Source: Laccaria trichodermophora
Lineage: Eukaryota > Basidiomycota > Agaricomycetes > Agaricales > Hydnangiaceae
Length of the DNA: 64,000 nt
Reading direction: 5' to 3'
Assembly: GCA_018417955.1 (NCBI GenBank)
Contig: JACTVC010000025.1
Span: forward strand, 1 to 64,000
The notes under the pieces are model-generated. The model saw only the letters and a program-made list of their open reading frames with translations, was not told the DNA's origin and did not search any database. Positions 55,429-64,000 of this stretch are shown here, in pieces; the stretch's first letter is position 1; each line of letters opens with the position of its first letter. The translations under genes and the position numbers were made by a program.

Positions 55429-56094
55429 CTAGACACTTTTCCAAGGAATGGACAGTGCCTCGTAGATCGCTCGGAGCGCCTCACAATTTGCCGAAGAGGT
55501 GGGTGACATCGAAAGGCTCTCCATCATTTCTTGGATCACAACATTCATCTCCTCCTTCCAAGCTGACGTCGACGGCTCTGGAACATCCTTCTTTGCCTCT
55601 GGGAATTTGAAGGCATACCAATGCAACTTATCCTTGAACCACTGATATGCGCGTCAGATAACACGAATCAAGAACTACGGAATCTGTACCTTTTTTCGTC
55701 GCTCGGCAATGTACGCCTGATAGTCGTGATCGTCCAACCAGTCCTCTCGAACCTGGATGTGAGGCTCAGGATCCGGGAACCGCAAACACCAGACTTCGAA
55801 ACCTCTCTCGAAGAAAGTCCTCAGTTGTTCCCCTTTTTCTGCCACTCGAAAACTGGGCAGAAAAGCTTTGAGCAGCTCGTTCTGTTGCTCGATGCTTGCC
55901 CGATTATTTGGGTTACGAGGGGGCAGTGCCTGGATCTACAATCGTTCGATCACACCAAGGACTCAGGGTCAATGTCAAGCTGCACTTACCCATTTCTCCT
56001 CCCGTCTCCGAGCTCGTTTCTCAGCTTGAGTGTCAGGAAAAAAGACTGGCACGGTTTCATTGGCACGGCGAAGAGATATTTTCTTGCGGGGCAT
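55429..56094 (-). CDS. small basic protein next to the KDZ transposase, three exons
   Basis: ATG at 56092-56094. Introns are 55936-55989 (54 bp) and 55642-55689 (48 bp), and the stop is at 55429-55431. The product is about 187 residues. It starts MPRKKISLRRANE, then TQAEKRARRREEKW. A middle part follows with FERGFEVWCLRFPDPEPHIQ and WLDDHDYQAYIAERRKK. The end is helical (WKEEMNVVIQEMMESLSMSP). It appears intact. It reads in the same direction as the transposase, about 150 bp upstream. I know no named domain; an accessory or cargo role is inferred only from position. Confidence 0.65.
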
Positions 56095-56253
56095 GATTGA
56101 ATTGGTGAGTGGTTTGGTTACGAAGACGTGGCCGTGGCAAGTTTAACCGAAGCTTATCAGTGGTGGCTTAAGAACTATACAGCTGGAAATGGTCAAAATA
56201 TGTGGAATCTTCCACAAAGGCGGCATACCACTACAAGATAGTCAACAAATTAG

Positions 56254-56988
56254 CTAAGTAGTCATCTTTTCGCCTGCAACAATAATCTGATACCCTAATG
56301 CGCCACTTCTGTGCCAGTCAGCCAAGTCACCAGGAGAGGCTGTGAGGAGGAACTCCACAATGTCTCCTAGTAAGTGGTACACCTCCCGGTATTCTTTCGC
56401 AACAAAGGTATTGGCCTTGTGATACTCCATTGCACACCCATACTCCTGCAATATATCCCCAATTATATCTTGGACTCCTTTCATCAGGCCTTCCCACATT
56501 TCAAGCGTGGAATCGCAAGCATTCTGGGCCAAATTGGGCGCTTTGATGTAATCGCTGACAAGCGAGTCAATGTACACGTACTTGTCGCCGCGGGTAAGTA
56601 GCTCGAAATCCTCCCTGGCCCTGGCCAATTTATCGAGTGCATGAAGTCTGTTCAACTCAGAATAAGTATCGCTCGAAATGGTAACGTAGATTACAGCTTT
56701 ACCCCACTTCGGCCTCGGAGTTGACATCTGACTCTGCAGGATCAGTGCCGATGGCTGGCTCAACCCTACGGGGGGGATTTTTTCTAACAGCCTTCAACTT
56801 CTTTTTATATGCACGACGCGATCGGCGACAAATCTGGACACGGTTCCTGAGCAAATGACAGGGAAGTGAGGATTGCGTACGCAGAGGACAATCATAAATA
56901 TGACTGACTTATCATAATACTTTTTGGATGTAACTCGTCGTGCAGCCAATTTTTCCTCAGGTGTATTGTAGAGCTTCGGTCTCACCAT
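56254..56988 (-). CDS. second small basic protein of the KDZ island, three exons
   Basis: ATG at 56986-56988 (MVRPKLYNTPEEKLAARRVT, then SKKYYDKNRVQICRRSRRAY after splicing). The first intron begins GTCAGTC and ends GCTCAG. A second probable intron (GTAAAG... to ...TCTGAG) leads to the last exon (LHALDKLARAREDFELLTRG ... YREVYHLLGDIVEFLLTASP), stop at 56254. The basic N-terminus resembles the upstream neighbour in style, PEEK(R/L)-type with YY(D/E)(K/R)NR, suggesting nucleic-acid contact. The second splice is a guess based on frame. Confidence 0.55.
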
Positions 56989-57789
56989 GGCTTTGAAGTT
57001 GGAAGCTGCTGAACAAGATCACGGAAAAGAAGCTTGTCCAAAACCGGATGAACATGCACATTCTTATGAGTTTTTGTTCATTCTCCTTGAGAATATAAGT
57101 AGCGGTATCATTGTGAACCGAGGAAATGATTCTGTATAAAGACCAATTCCAGAAGTGTAAAGTTTTAAACTACAGCCTCAGTTGGCATTGCACATGTTGA
57201 ATTGCGGCAAAGTATATAAGCCATTTCTTACAACTTTTTGTTCATTGCTCCTGAACCGCATATATCCATACCATCCTGAAGGCAGGGTGTGATTCTGCAT
57301 GAAAACCCAGTTTTAACATTCTTAACTCCCAAAAAAATTTGCCTGGTTTGATACCGCACACCATGGGTTTCGGCGAGCCTCAGATGTTAAAGTGCATCTG
57401 AAGTATGCTTCCACTCTACAGCTGGGCATGCTTTCTTCTGACTTTTACTCCACCTCCGGTAAAGCCCCAAATCCTTTTATCTCATCTGATAAATTTCATA
57501 GTCTAGATGTTTCATTGTGAAAAGATAAGCCGTTGAACCAAAATTGAAGGCTCCAGCGTATTTTTATCATTTGTTTTTGAAAATTGAGATATTGACCAAT
57601 TGGGAAAAGCTCAAGCTCGTATCAAATCCCTTCGAGTATTCAGATTCACACATGTACAGGTCATGGAAAAGAAAGACGGCTAAACGTGATTGGCATTGTT
57701 ATACGAGGGGTGACATTCAAAATGGGCTATCTATCTGCAGGCCCTATGCAACGATACAGTGTCCAAGAAAAAGTATACTAGCGATCGCA
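56989..57789. other. gene-free AT-rich stretch
   Basis: No convincing ORF. The 111-codon plus-strand frame at 57544-57879 overlaps the 3' exon of the next gene in antisense. No repeat or RNA gene recognised. Confidence 0.5.
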
Positions 57790-58789
57790 CTAAGTCAAAT
57801 AAGTTGCAAAGCCAGCATTGATTGCCGCAGCCATCCTGGCATGTCCCTCCTGGATGCCCGAAACCTTGGAAAAGGCTGAGTGCGAGACGCCTGTTACGAA
57901 AGGGGAAAGGATCTCCCTTCAAATAAAGAGTGAGTAATTGAGTTGTCATCGAGTGATACACAATAACTTACCAACCACTGAATATTCCGATGTTTCGGCC
58001 ACGACTAGCCATGTAGAAAGGCCCTGACTCGTTGGGGCCTGGGACATGATAACCGTAGACGGGGGTGACCAAAGAAGGTGGTGGAAGAATGGCGTTCTTG
58101 GGCGCGTTGTAGGGCAAAACGTAGTTGGGCAAATAAAGCAAGGCGGTCGAAGCGGTGAGTGTTCCTAGGGGAGGGGAGTTTGTAGCATTTGGGGTAGCCG
58201 CAGATGCGGTGTCAGTGGCAGAAGCGACGGGTGCAGCATTGTTTGCAGTGGCAGTAATAGCCGAGGAAGGAACTGGGGCAGCGGGTCTTGCGGCTGCATG
58301 AGTAGCTGCAGGTACAGATAAATCTACAGGTGCAAGGACATCCGCAGACGCCAGGGCGACTGCGGATGCAACAGGAGCAACGACTACAGGTGCGGCTGCA
58401 GGAGCAGAATCCGTGGCGATAGAACGGATGCTGTTAACTAAGTCTGCCAGAGAAGCAGGGCGAAGAGTAGCGGAAAAAGTGGGAGAAGCAGCGGGGGAGG
58501 TGGTGGGATCAACGACCACGATTTCTTCATCATCAGACGCGTAGTTTGGATCACTAGCCCTGAAACCGAGGACTTCCAATGCATCCCCACGAAAATCCGA
58601 GACAGGGGCAGGGGTGTCGCTATACGCAGTGGTGAGGAGGGCGCGAAGAATGGTGCAGGTGGTTTGGGGACCAATATCAAGTCGGGCAAATAGTTCGTCG
58701 ATGGCTGTGAAGAGCGTCAGAGATAAGCTATCTCGAACTTTGCTACGTACCAAGGCTGGCTGGCAATGGGGTGCTCTCGGGCGCTCCAT
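57790..58789 (-). CDS. Ala/Pro/Ser-rich protein with C-terminal RNase H1 N-terminal-like (hybrid-binding) domain
   Basis: ATG at 58787-58789. A long exon of low-complexity Ala/Val/Pro/Ser sequence ends ...FYMASRGRNIGIFSG, followed by a 55-bp intron (57917-57971, GTAAGT to TTGAAG) and a last exon to TAG 57790-57792. Across the junction the protein reads FYMASRGRNIGIFSGWEILS, VTGVSHSAFSKVSGIQEGHA and a closing helix. This matches the pattern of the RNase H1 N-terminal domain (Y-x-V-x-x-GR-x-x-G(I/V)(F/Y)-x-x-W ... V-x-G-x-x-x-A/S-x-x-x-K/F). That domain binds RNA/DNA hybrids or double-stranded RNA. No catalytic RNase H part is present. A second intron near the start (GTACGT at about 58751) is possible. 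Confidence 0.6.
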
Positions 58790-59152
58790 TGTCAGTGAGT
58801 TTCGTCATGTCGGATCTGTTGAACAGAGTCGATTGTGGATTGAGGGTAGCAAAAGGGTTGGGGGGTGGGGGTTGCAAGCGACTGGTTCTTTAAGTGAGGG
58901 AAGAAGATTTGGCTGATTCCCACATGCGGCAAAAATGTGGTGAGCATACGATGTATTGACTAAATTATACATACCCGATAGTCACTTCCGCAACAGGACA
59001 GTTACTTCCACGACAGGTTGACGGTCAGGACAGTTACTTCCGCGACACGTTGAAGGTCGTCGAGTCTGCCTCTCACAGTCAAAAAATGTAGATAGTCTGC
59101 AAAAAATTGCAACTTACCCATTCTTTCCGCAAAGATCTACCTCAGTCTCACA

Positions 59153-61880
59153 ATGGCGGTCGTCGACAAGAATGAGCTCGAGAACGTCGAAAATGAAGTC
59201 GAGCCTGTGTTTGCGTAAGTTGTGATGGCTCGTGTTTTGTTTGGGAGACTTATCTTTTCGGAATTGCCAGGGTCGCTGACAATCTCACTGCCAAACTCGT
59301 GAAGGGATGGGCGAAGGGCGAGCGCAAGACTTTCCTGGAATCTCATTTGAGGTCCTACAAGGCTGCCCTCCTCGTCTCTTCCGACAAGGCCGACAAACTC
59401 CTCGATAACATCGTCAACCTTTGGTTCGCGAAATTCCATTGGTCGATCCCAGTCTCGCAACCATATCTCTACAAGCCGCTTCTCATCCCTGTCGGCCCCG
59501 ATGGATTCGAAATTCTAACGGATGAACAAGCCCAGCTCAAGAAAGATGTAATCAAGCGAATGCGGATGGTAAGTGTTCGCCTTTCAAATTAATATGTCGT
59601 CTAATCATCTACATCAGACACTATACCACTGGTATGATTACTGCAGCAAGAAGGTCAAGAAGTTGCAAATGTCCAAGAAGGCGGATGACGATCCCATCAG
59701 TGTCTTGCTGAAAAGGTTGCTTGGCACCAACAGCGGCCCTGGGAAGCGTGCAATGGGGTGGCAGCTGTGGGGGAAGGATCACTTTGACAGTCTCAAGTCG
59801 GAATTCAAAGCTAGTGGCAAACGTGATGCGCTTTGTGCCCAAGCTTGTAACGAATTCAAAAAGGCTCGTTTCGATATGTTAAGCGAAGAAGAACAGGAGG
59901 AATGGAACTCGAAGGCTAGCAACGCACACGAAGCAGCCAAGAGGAGGGTCAAAGACCGCGAGGAGCTCGATACGGGCGTGATGAGCCCTGAAGATGCTCA
60001 GGCGTGAGTTGCCAAGATCTTCAATCACGAACGCCTAACATTGCTTACGATTTGTTCAACAGCTGCATCGATCTTTTGCCGAGTGTTCTTGGCCCACTGG
60101 TAGATGCACTTGGCGAGGCCATAAACATGCATGTGTCCGTTTTGATTGGTGGTCCCGAACCCAAGCGCATGGGACAGCTCAATGTGCTCAGGTAATGTCA
60201 AGTTTTCGCATTAACTGTCGTCTTGACTCATTCATAATTAGTGTACATTATGGCGTTAACAAGGAGGCCGTCCCCAGATGCTGGGCATTAGCCGACAAGG
60301 AAAAGTTCAGTAATGGGCTGAAGCAAGCCTTTCTCGATTTTTTAGAGATCTGTTATTGTAAGTCTAACCCTTCATGAAATACATCATTGACTAATATTAT
60401 TATCACCGCCAGCTCCTGATGAATGGCGAGCCCGTGCTCTGACCACAAGCGACGAGCAGCCCGTATTGGACGACGACGAGTCAATGTCCATGGACGTTGA
60501 CACGCCTTCGGCTCACCCAGCAAAAACTTCTGCATCCACGGCTTCGACAAATGACGCACCTTCCAACCAGTCAGCTCCTTCAAAGAAACCTTCTGCGTCC
60601 ATGGCTTCAACGAAGCGCAACAGCAAGAGGAAGCGGACGGGTGAACAAAACAGCGGCCGGACGTCAAAGAAGCAGAAGAAGCAACAGCGGAAGAAGAAAG
60701 GGAAGCGCCGCACTAATACCGAGGAGTCTGATGACGACAACGAGGAAGGGTTCGAGGAGATGCCGTCCGATGTAGACACCAACAGCGACACTGATAAAGA
60801 TGTTCCTTTGTCGTTGACGACACGAACGACCGCTAGGCAGTTAGCAAAGGACGCCACCACTGACAGCTCCACACTTGTTGGCTGCGATCAATCCGTTACT
60901 CAAGGGCCTCAAGATCTGGAGCTTCCCGTAATCGTACCCTCAGTTGGTGAATTTACCAACCCCTCACTCCAATCGACAAACACGCTCCTACCTGACAACC
61001 AGTCTCCTCACTCAACAGTGCAGACCAGTAACGCTGTGCTGGAACTCTGCCAACCCGACCGCCCGGCAGCTGTCAACATAGCAACTGACGGCTCCACAGC
61101 TGACAGCTCACCGATTGACCACTTCGATCAACCAACTCCGCTCCTTCCCCCCCCACCTGACGGCATCACCGAGCTCTCAGGACTTCAGATCAGTCCTCCC
61201 TCGCCAATCCCAGCTTCTTCGACGTCCACTCAGCCGTTGCGTATAAATGCTGCACCCGAAATCCTACCCAACCCTGCTTGGCCGACATGGTTTGCGAACG
61301 CTTATGAAACATTGAGGAACAAAAATCTTGGCCCCATTTTCTCGGTCCTCCTTCCCCTGTACGTCGAGCTCGAATCATGCAACAATTTCGACATTGGGAA
61401 GACCACGACTGGCTTTCGGAAGGGAGATAGACCGGACGAGGTTTCTTGGTGGATCGGGCATGGACGTGAACGCGAGCCCACAATCAAAAACGTAGATGTG
61501 TTCGACAAGTGTTGGTGGTCCTGGTGGAAGGGTTTGCAGCCGCCGTCTCGACAGGTTGCCGCTGTCGAAGGTCTTCTCAGTGGTGAACATCGTATGGTAG
61601 AGGTCGAAGAGGATTGGGATATGCTTCGCAAGCATGGCCAGAACGGCTTTTTGACTGTGCTGTCGACTCTCGCATGGTGGGGAGGCTCAATCAACGGTAA
61701 GCCTGTCCAGAACTTTGCAAGTTGGTTAGCAGCTGTAAACGAGGTCCATTGGGTCCTCTTGCGCCTCTTGGACTCAAGGTATGCTACCATAATTCTTTCC
61801 CTGTGCAGATATACAAGCTTATTCTACTTTTAAGCTCTTCCGCACCATCAGCAAAATCAGCTGGGAAAAACAAACGCTAG
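59153..61880 (+). CDS. 800-residue lineage-restricted protein, seven exons, intact
   Basis: ATG at 59153. Exons are 59153-59214, 59271-59568, 59618-60003, 60063-60191, 60242-60357, 60413-61778 and 61835-61880. They total 2,403 bp with no stop. The N-terminal third is helical (KLVKGWAKGERKTFLESHLR; LSEEEQEEWNSKASNAHEAA, an HMG-box-like Trp pattern). A region with HVSVLIGGPEP and VHYGVNKEAVPRCW follows, then a long acidic/basic low-complexity linker with nuclear-localisation-like KKQKKQQRKKKGKRR. The C-terminal block has EVSWWIGHGREREPTIKNVD and WWSWWKGLQPPSRQ. This kind of Trp-rich C-terminus recurs in many mushroom proteins of unknown function. The clean splice structure suggests a working gene. 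Confidence 0.75.
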
Positions 61881-62869
61881 GAAGATGTCGGTGGTAATCA
61901 TTGTGGGTTGGCGGCGTTTCTTTTAAACATCGTGTCCAATTTTTTCTTGACCTGCCCCCTTCTTGTCTTGCTGATAATCTCATGTAAACTAACTCGACGA
62001 TGATCCGTTAGTACATAAAATGCCATTCTTGTGTATATACTACGTTTGTCTGCACAGAGTCAATAGTTTTCGTGTTCGAACTTTGAAGTCAAAGTCGAAC
62101 ATGCACGTGACTTGGATTTTTCGAACGCTGAAGTTCAAAGTTGCATGGATGGTGTTTTTAATGTATAATTGCTGGCAAACATGCACGAAGGGGTTACAGA
62201 TGAAGCTAGCAGGAATGTGTAGTGCACCGCTTATAAAGTAGCTAACGTTTCAAACATAGAAAGAGCAACGGATTGTGGAAATAAACAAGGAGGATGCAAA
62301 CATCAAATAGGGACGCTGCAAACGACACGCGTGGACATTCCAGAGAGTAAGGGAGAGGTAATGAAATAAACATCGAAAGAACATTGGTGGAATGGACCAA
62401 TGAATTGGCAAGGAATCTTTTTTTTTTTTTTAAAAAAAAAACATACCATGAGCGGAAAACATATGAACAGACAGAAAACATATGAGCGGAAAAGGTTTCA
62501 TTTCATGGAAATCATACGTGACAGCAAATTGAATCAATGATGTACGCGGAAACCAATAATTGATGGATGAGAAGCCTGATTTGATGGAGGAAACCTCTCA
62601 TAACAAAGGAAGCCAAAAATAGACCAGCTGTATAAGCATTTATCCACATAAACCTATTCTAGGGGTGTAAAAATGCAATGCAAGCTTTTTTTTCCGCTTT
62701 TTTTCGATTTTCGGATGCATTCTTTTGGTGATTTTCAGATGCAGAAACTTTTGGCATTGGGCCACCTACAAAAATGCACCTTTTACAAAAAAAGGCGAAG
62801 TGCAAGAATGCATAGTAATTTGGTTATATACTACAGCCTCGGCTGGGGCTCTGCCTCAACGTGATGGCC
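61881..62869. other. gene-free stretch
   Basis: Short ORFs only. A T-run directly followed by an A-run lies at about 62418-62441. No element ends recognised. Confidence 0.5.
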
Positions 62870-63193
62870 AATGAGTTCTTGAGGCACCCGGATGATGGTT
62901 TGGACAAGCGGATGAGAGTTGAACGGGCAGTGGGATCGGACAGGGTAGTCGACGACGACACGGTTCGGAAGGAGGTGCAGAGGGCTAAGGACATGAAAGG
63001 GGGTTTGAGCGAAGTCCACGGGTCCGCGGGTGCTACAGACCTGACTACCATCTCCCTGGGCAACGTCCATCCATGGCCATCGACTCCTTCCAACGACGTT
63101 CTGCACGGCCTAGTCCCCTCCATCGATGACGGACGTTACATTTTCAATGCAGTTGACGGCTCTACAGTTGACCGGGCCAAGACGTTGGATTAG
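62864..63193 (+). CDS. ambiguous 110-codon ORF
   Basis: A plus-strand frame from ATG near 62861-62864 to TAG 63191-63193 reads MANEFLRHPDDGLDKRMRVE and then a Val/Asp-rich stretch. Minus-strand frames are open over the same interval (62824-63123 and 62831-63106), so the true coding strand, if any, is unclear. GC-rich composition compared with its surroundings suggests a captured or decayed coding fragment. No family recognised. Confidence 0.25.
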   Translation: MANEFLRHPDDGLDKRMRVERAVGSDRVVDDDTVRKEVQRAKDMKGGLSEVHGSAGATDLTTISLGNVHPWPSTPSNDVLHGLVPSIDDGRYIFNAVDGSTVDRAKTLD

Positions 63194-63300
63194 TTGTACG
63201 GTGTCTACGGCCCTCCTATGATTTTATTTGGACATACACATAGTTATCGCAGCTAGGTTTTGAAATACAATTTTTCTTGAGCAGATGGTTACAATGCATT

Positions 63301-63350
63301 CCCTCCAGATGCTGGAGGGAATTAAACGTTAATCACCGAGGGTGATTAAC
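63301..63350. repeat. two adjacent perfect hairpins
   Basis: CCCTCCAG-ATG-CTGGAGGG (63301-63319) is followed nine bases later by GTTAATCACC-GAG-GGTGATTAAC (63328-63350). Both have three-base loops and perfect stems of 8 and 10 bp. They lie in non-coding sequence about 200 bp from the 3' end of the minus-strand gene. Confidence 0.7.
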
Positions 63351-63553
63351 ATTCCTGAAAAGGTCCAGGCGGCCGAAAGAAAACGGTCCGCGGCCGTGGG
63401 GAAACAATCCAGCTTCTCCAGCTTTCTACATAGTTATTGCAAAGATTCGATTCAGATTATATTGTCAAGTACTAACGGACTGCTAAAGCTCCAATGTATT
63501 TAGACAAATGAAAGTCAAGTTCCAGTAAGTAGAAGGTCCGACGTTGGGCCGGA

Positions 63554-64000
63554 CTATTTGCGTTTACCCCCGCGCTTTGCATTCGATCTAGTCAAGGGGA
63601 TGGACGGACCAGGGGCATTGGTATGGGCACTGCTCCTGGTTGGCTTGGCAGGGGTTGGTTTCACAGCAGTCCGGGCCCTCTTTGCGGGTGGGCCATCTTT
63701 CATCTGGATGTCCTGACCCTCTGGATTGTCCGATGGTTCCAATACAGGTTTTGGAACCTCTTCAACGCGTGCATTTTGGATCATTGAATTATTCGGGAGT
63801 GAATGATTCAATGCCAGAGTCTCCTTGTCTGCCAGCGTGGGGGTAGCCCCTTCAGGTGTCCTTTCTCCCGGATTAGTGGAACCGCCTGCAGTCGTTCTTT
63901 CAACCAGCATGAGTTCAGGCATTTTCTCTGCAACCTTGGGACAGGCGGGCTCAATCGTCTTCGGAGAATCATTCCCACCCGCAGGTGGTGACGGGTCTGT
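63554..64000 (-). CDS. C-terminal part of a basic low-complexity protein (runs off the right edge)
   Basis: The minus-strand frame is open from base 64000 to the stop at 63554 (about 148 residues). It is Pro/Thr/Ala-rich with a short acidic motif (GQDIQMKDGPPAKRARTAVK), where the KRAR stretch looks like a nuclear-localisation signal. It ends with a basic tail (RSNAKRGGKRK). The style is like the linker of the zinc-cluster protein at 50456-51990, but no motif proves relatedness. The gene's start and main domains lie outside the window. Confidence 0.55.
   Translation of the reverse strand, partial: TDPSPPAGGNDSPKTIEPACPKVAEKMPELMLVERTTAGGSTNPGERTPEGATPTLADKETLALNHSLPNNSMIQNARVEEVPKPVLEPSDNPEGQDIQMKDGPPAKRARTAVKPTPAKPTRSSAHTNAPGPSIPLTRSNAKRGGKRK

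Noticed and set aside
55621..56100. 159-codon plus-strand ORF
   Set aside because: It is antisense to the three-exon small basic protein, whose splice sites and frame agree.

Overview
The window looks like an accessory, repeat-rich stretch of a filamentous basidiomycete genome, most likely an agaricomycete. The evidence is many short introns (44-58 bp, GT-AG), an F-box gene, a KDZ-type transposase with its cysteine cluster, chromodomain Ty3/gypsy elements, and lineage-restricted proteins with no named domain. No rRNA, tRNA or CRISPR array was recognised.

Left part (1-17.4 kb): small host-type genes. There is the 3' end of a gene cut by the left edge, a large uncharacterised two-exon gene (859-3568, minus), and two diverged paralogues with matching exon boundaries (4273-5164 and 12346-13224, minus). 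Between them lie a multi-exon gene of uncertain, possibly dioxygenase-like, fold (6807-8410), an intact F-box gene with a 5'UTR intron and a tiny last exon (8983-9949), and several gene remnants (zinc-binding dehydrogenase, orphan exons, an NLR-like first exon). Four copies of an exactly 68-bp, nearly perfect palindrome are scattered here, and a 263-bp TA-flanked MITE lies at 17128-17390.

Middle part (17.9-50.3 kb): a nest of mobile elements. Element 1 (17924-25124, minus) is an ancient, strongly diverged Ty3/gypsy copy whose frame is almost free of stops. Next is a 7.2-kb element with 72-bp terminal inverted repeats (25134-32345). It carries a 2.4-kb near-palindrome, subterminal minisatellites, and a broken AT-hook/Cys-rich protein gene whose middle is inverted. 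Element 2 (32346-36770, minus) is a 5'-truncated chromovirus whose RT motif reads YIDN. Element 3 (36771-50293, plus) is an almost intact chromovirus with a 323-bp LTR, an intron near its start codon and an extra ORF after pol. It is split by a 3.9-kb insertion flanked by CAAGTGG.

Right part (50.3-64 kb): a gene island around a truncated KDZ transposase (53316-55283, minus). Its neighbours are a protein with Zn2Cys6-type cysteine spacing, a divergent small coiled-coil gene, two small basic proteins, a protein ending in an RNase H1 N-terminal-like domain, and an intact 800-residue lineage-restricted protein (59153-61880). A further minus-strand gene runs off the right edge. This transposase-plus-neighbours cluster and the 7.2-kb TIR element are the best candidates for under-described systems.

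Several broken genes show Arg codons read as TGA, and YIDD has become YIDN through a change that fits CG to CA. This pattern suggests CpG methylation and deamination acting on repeats.
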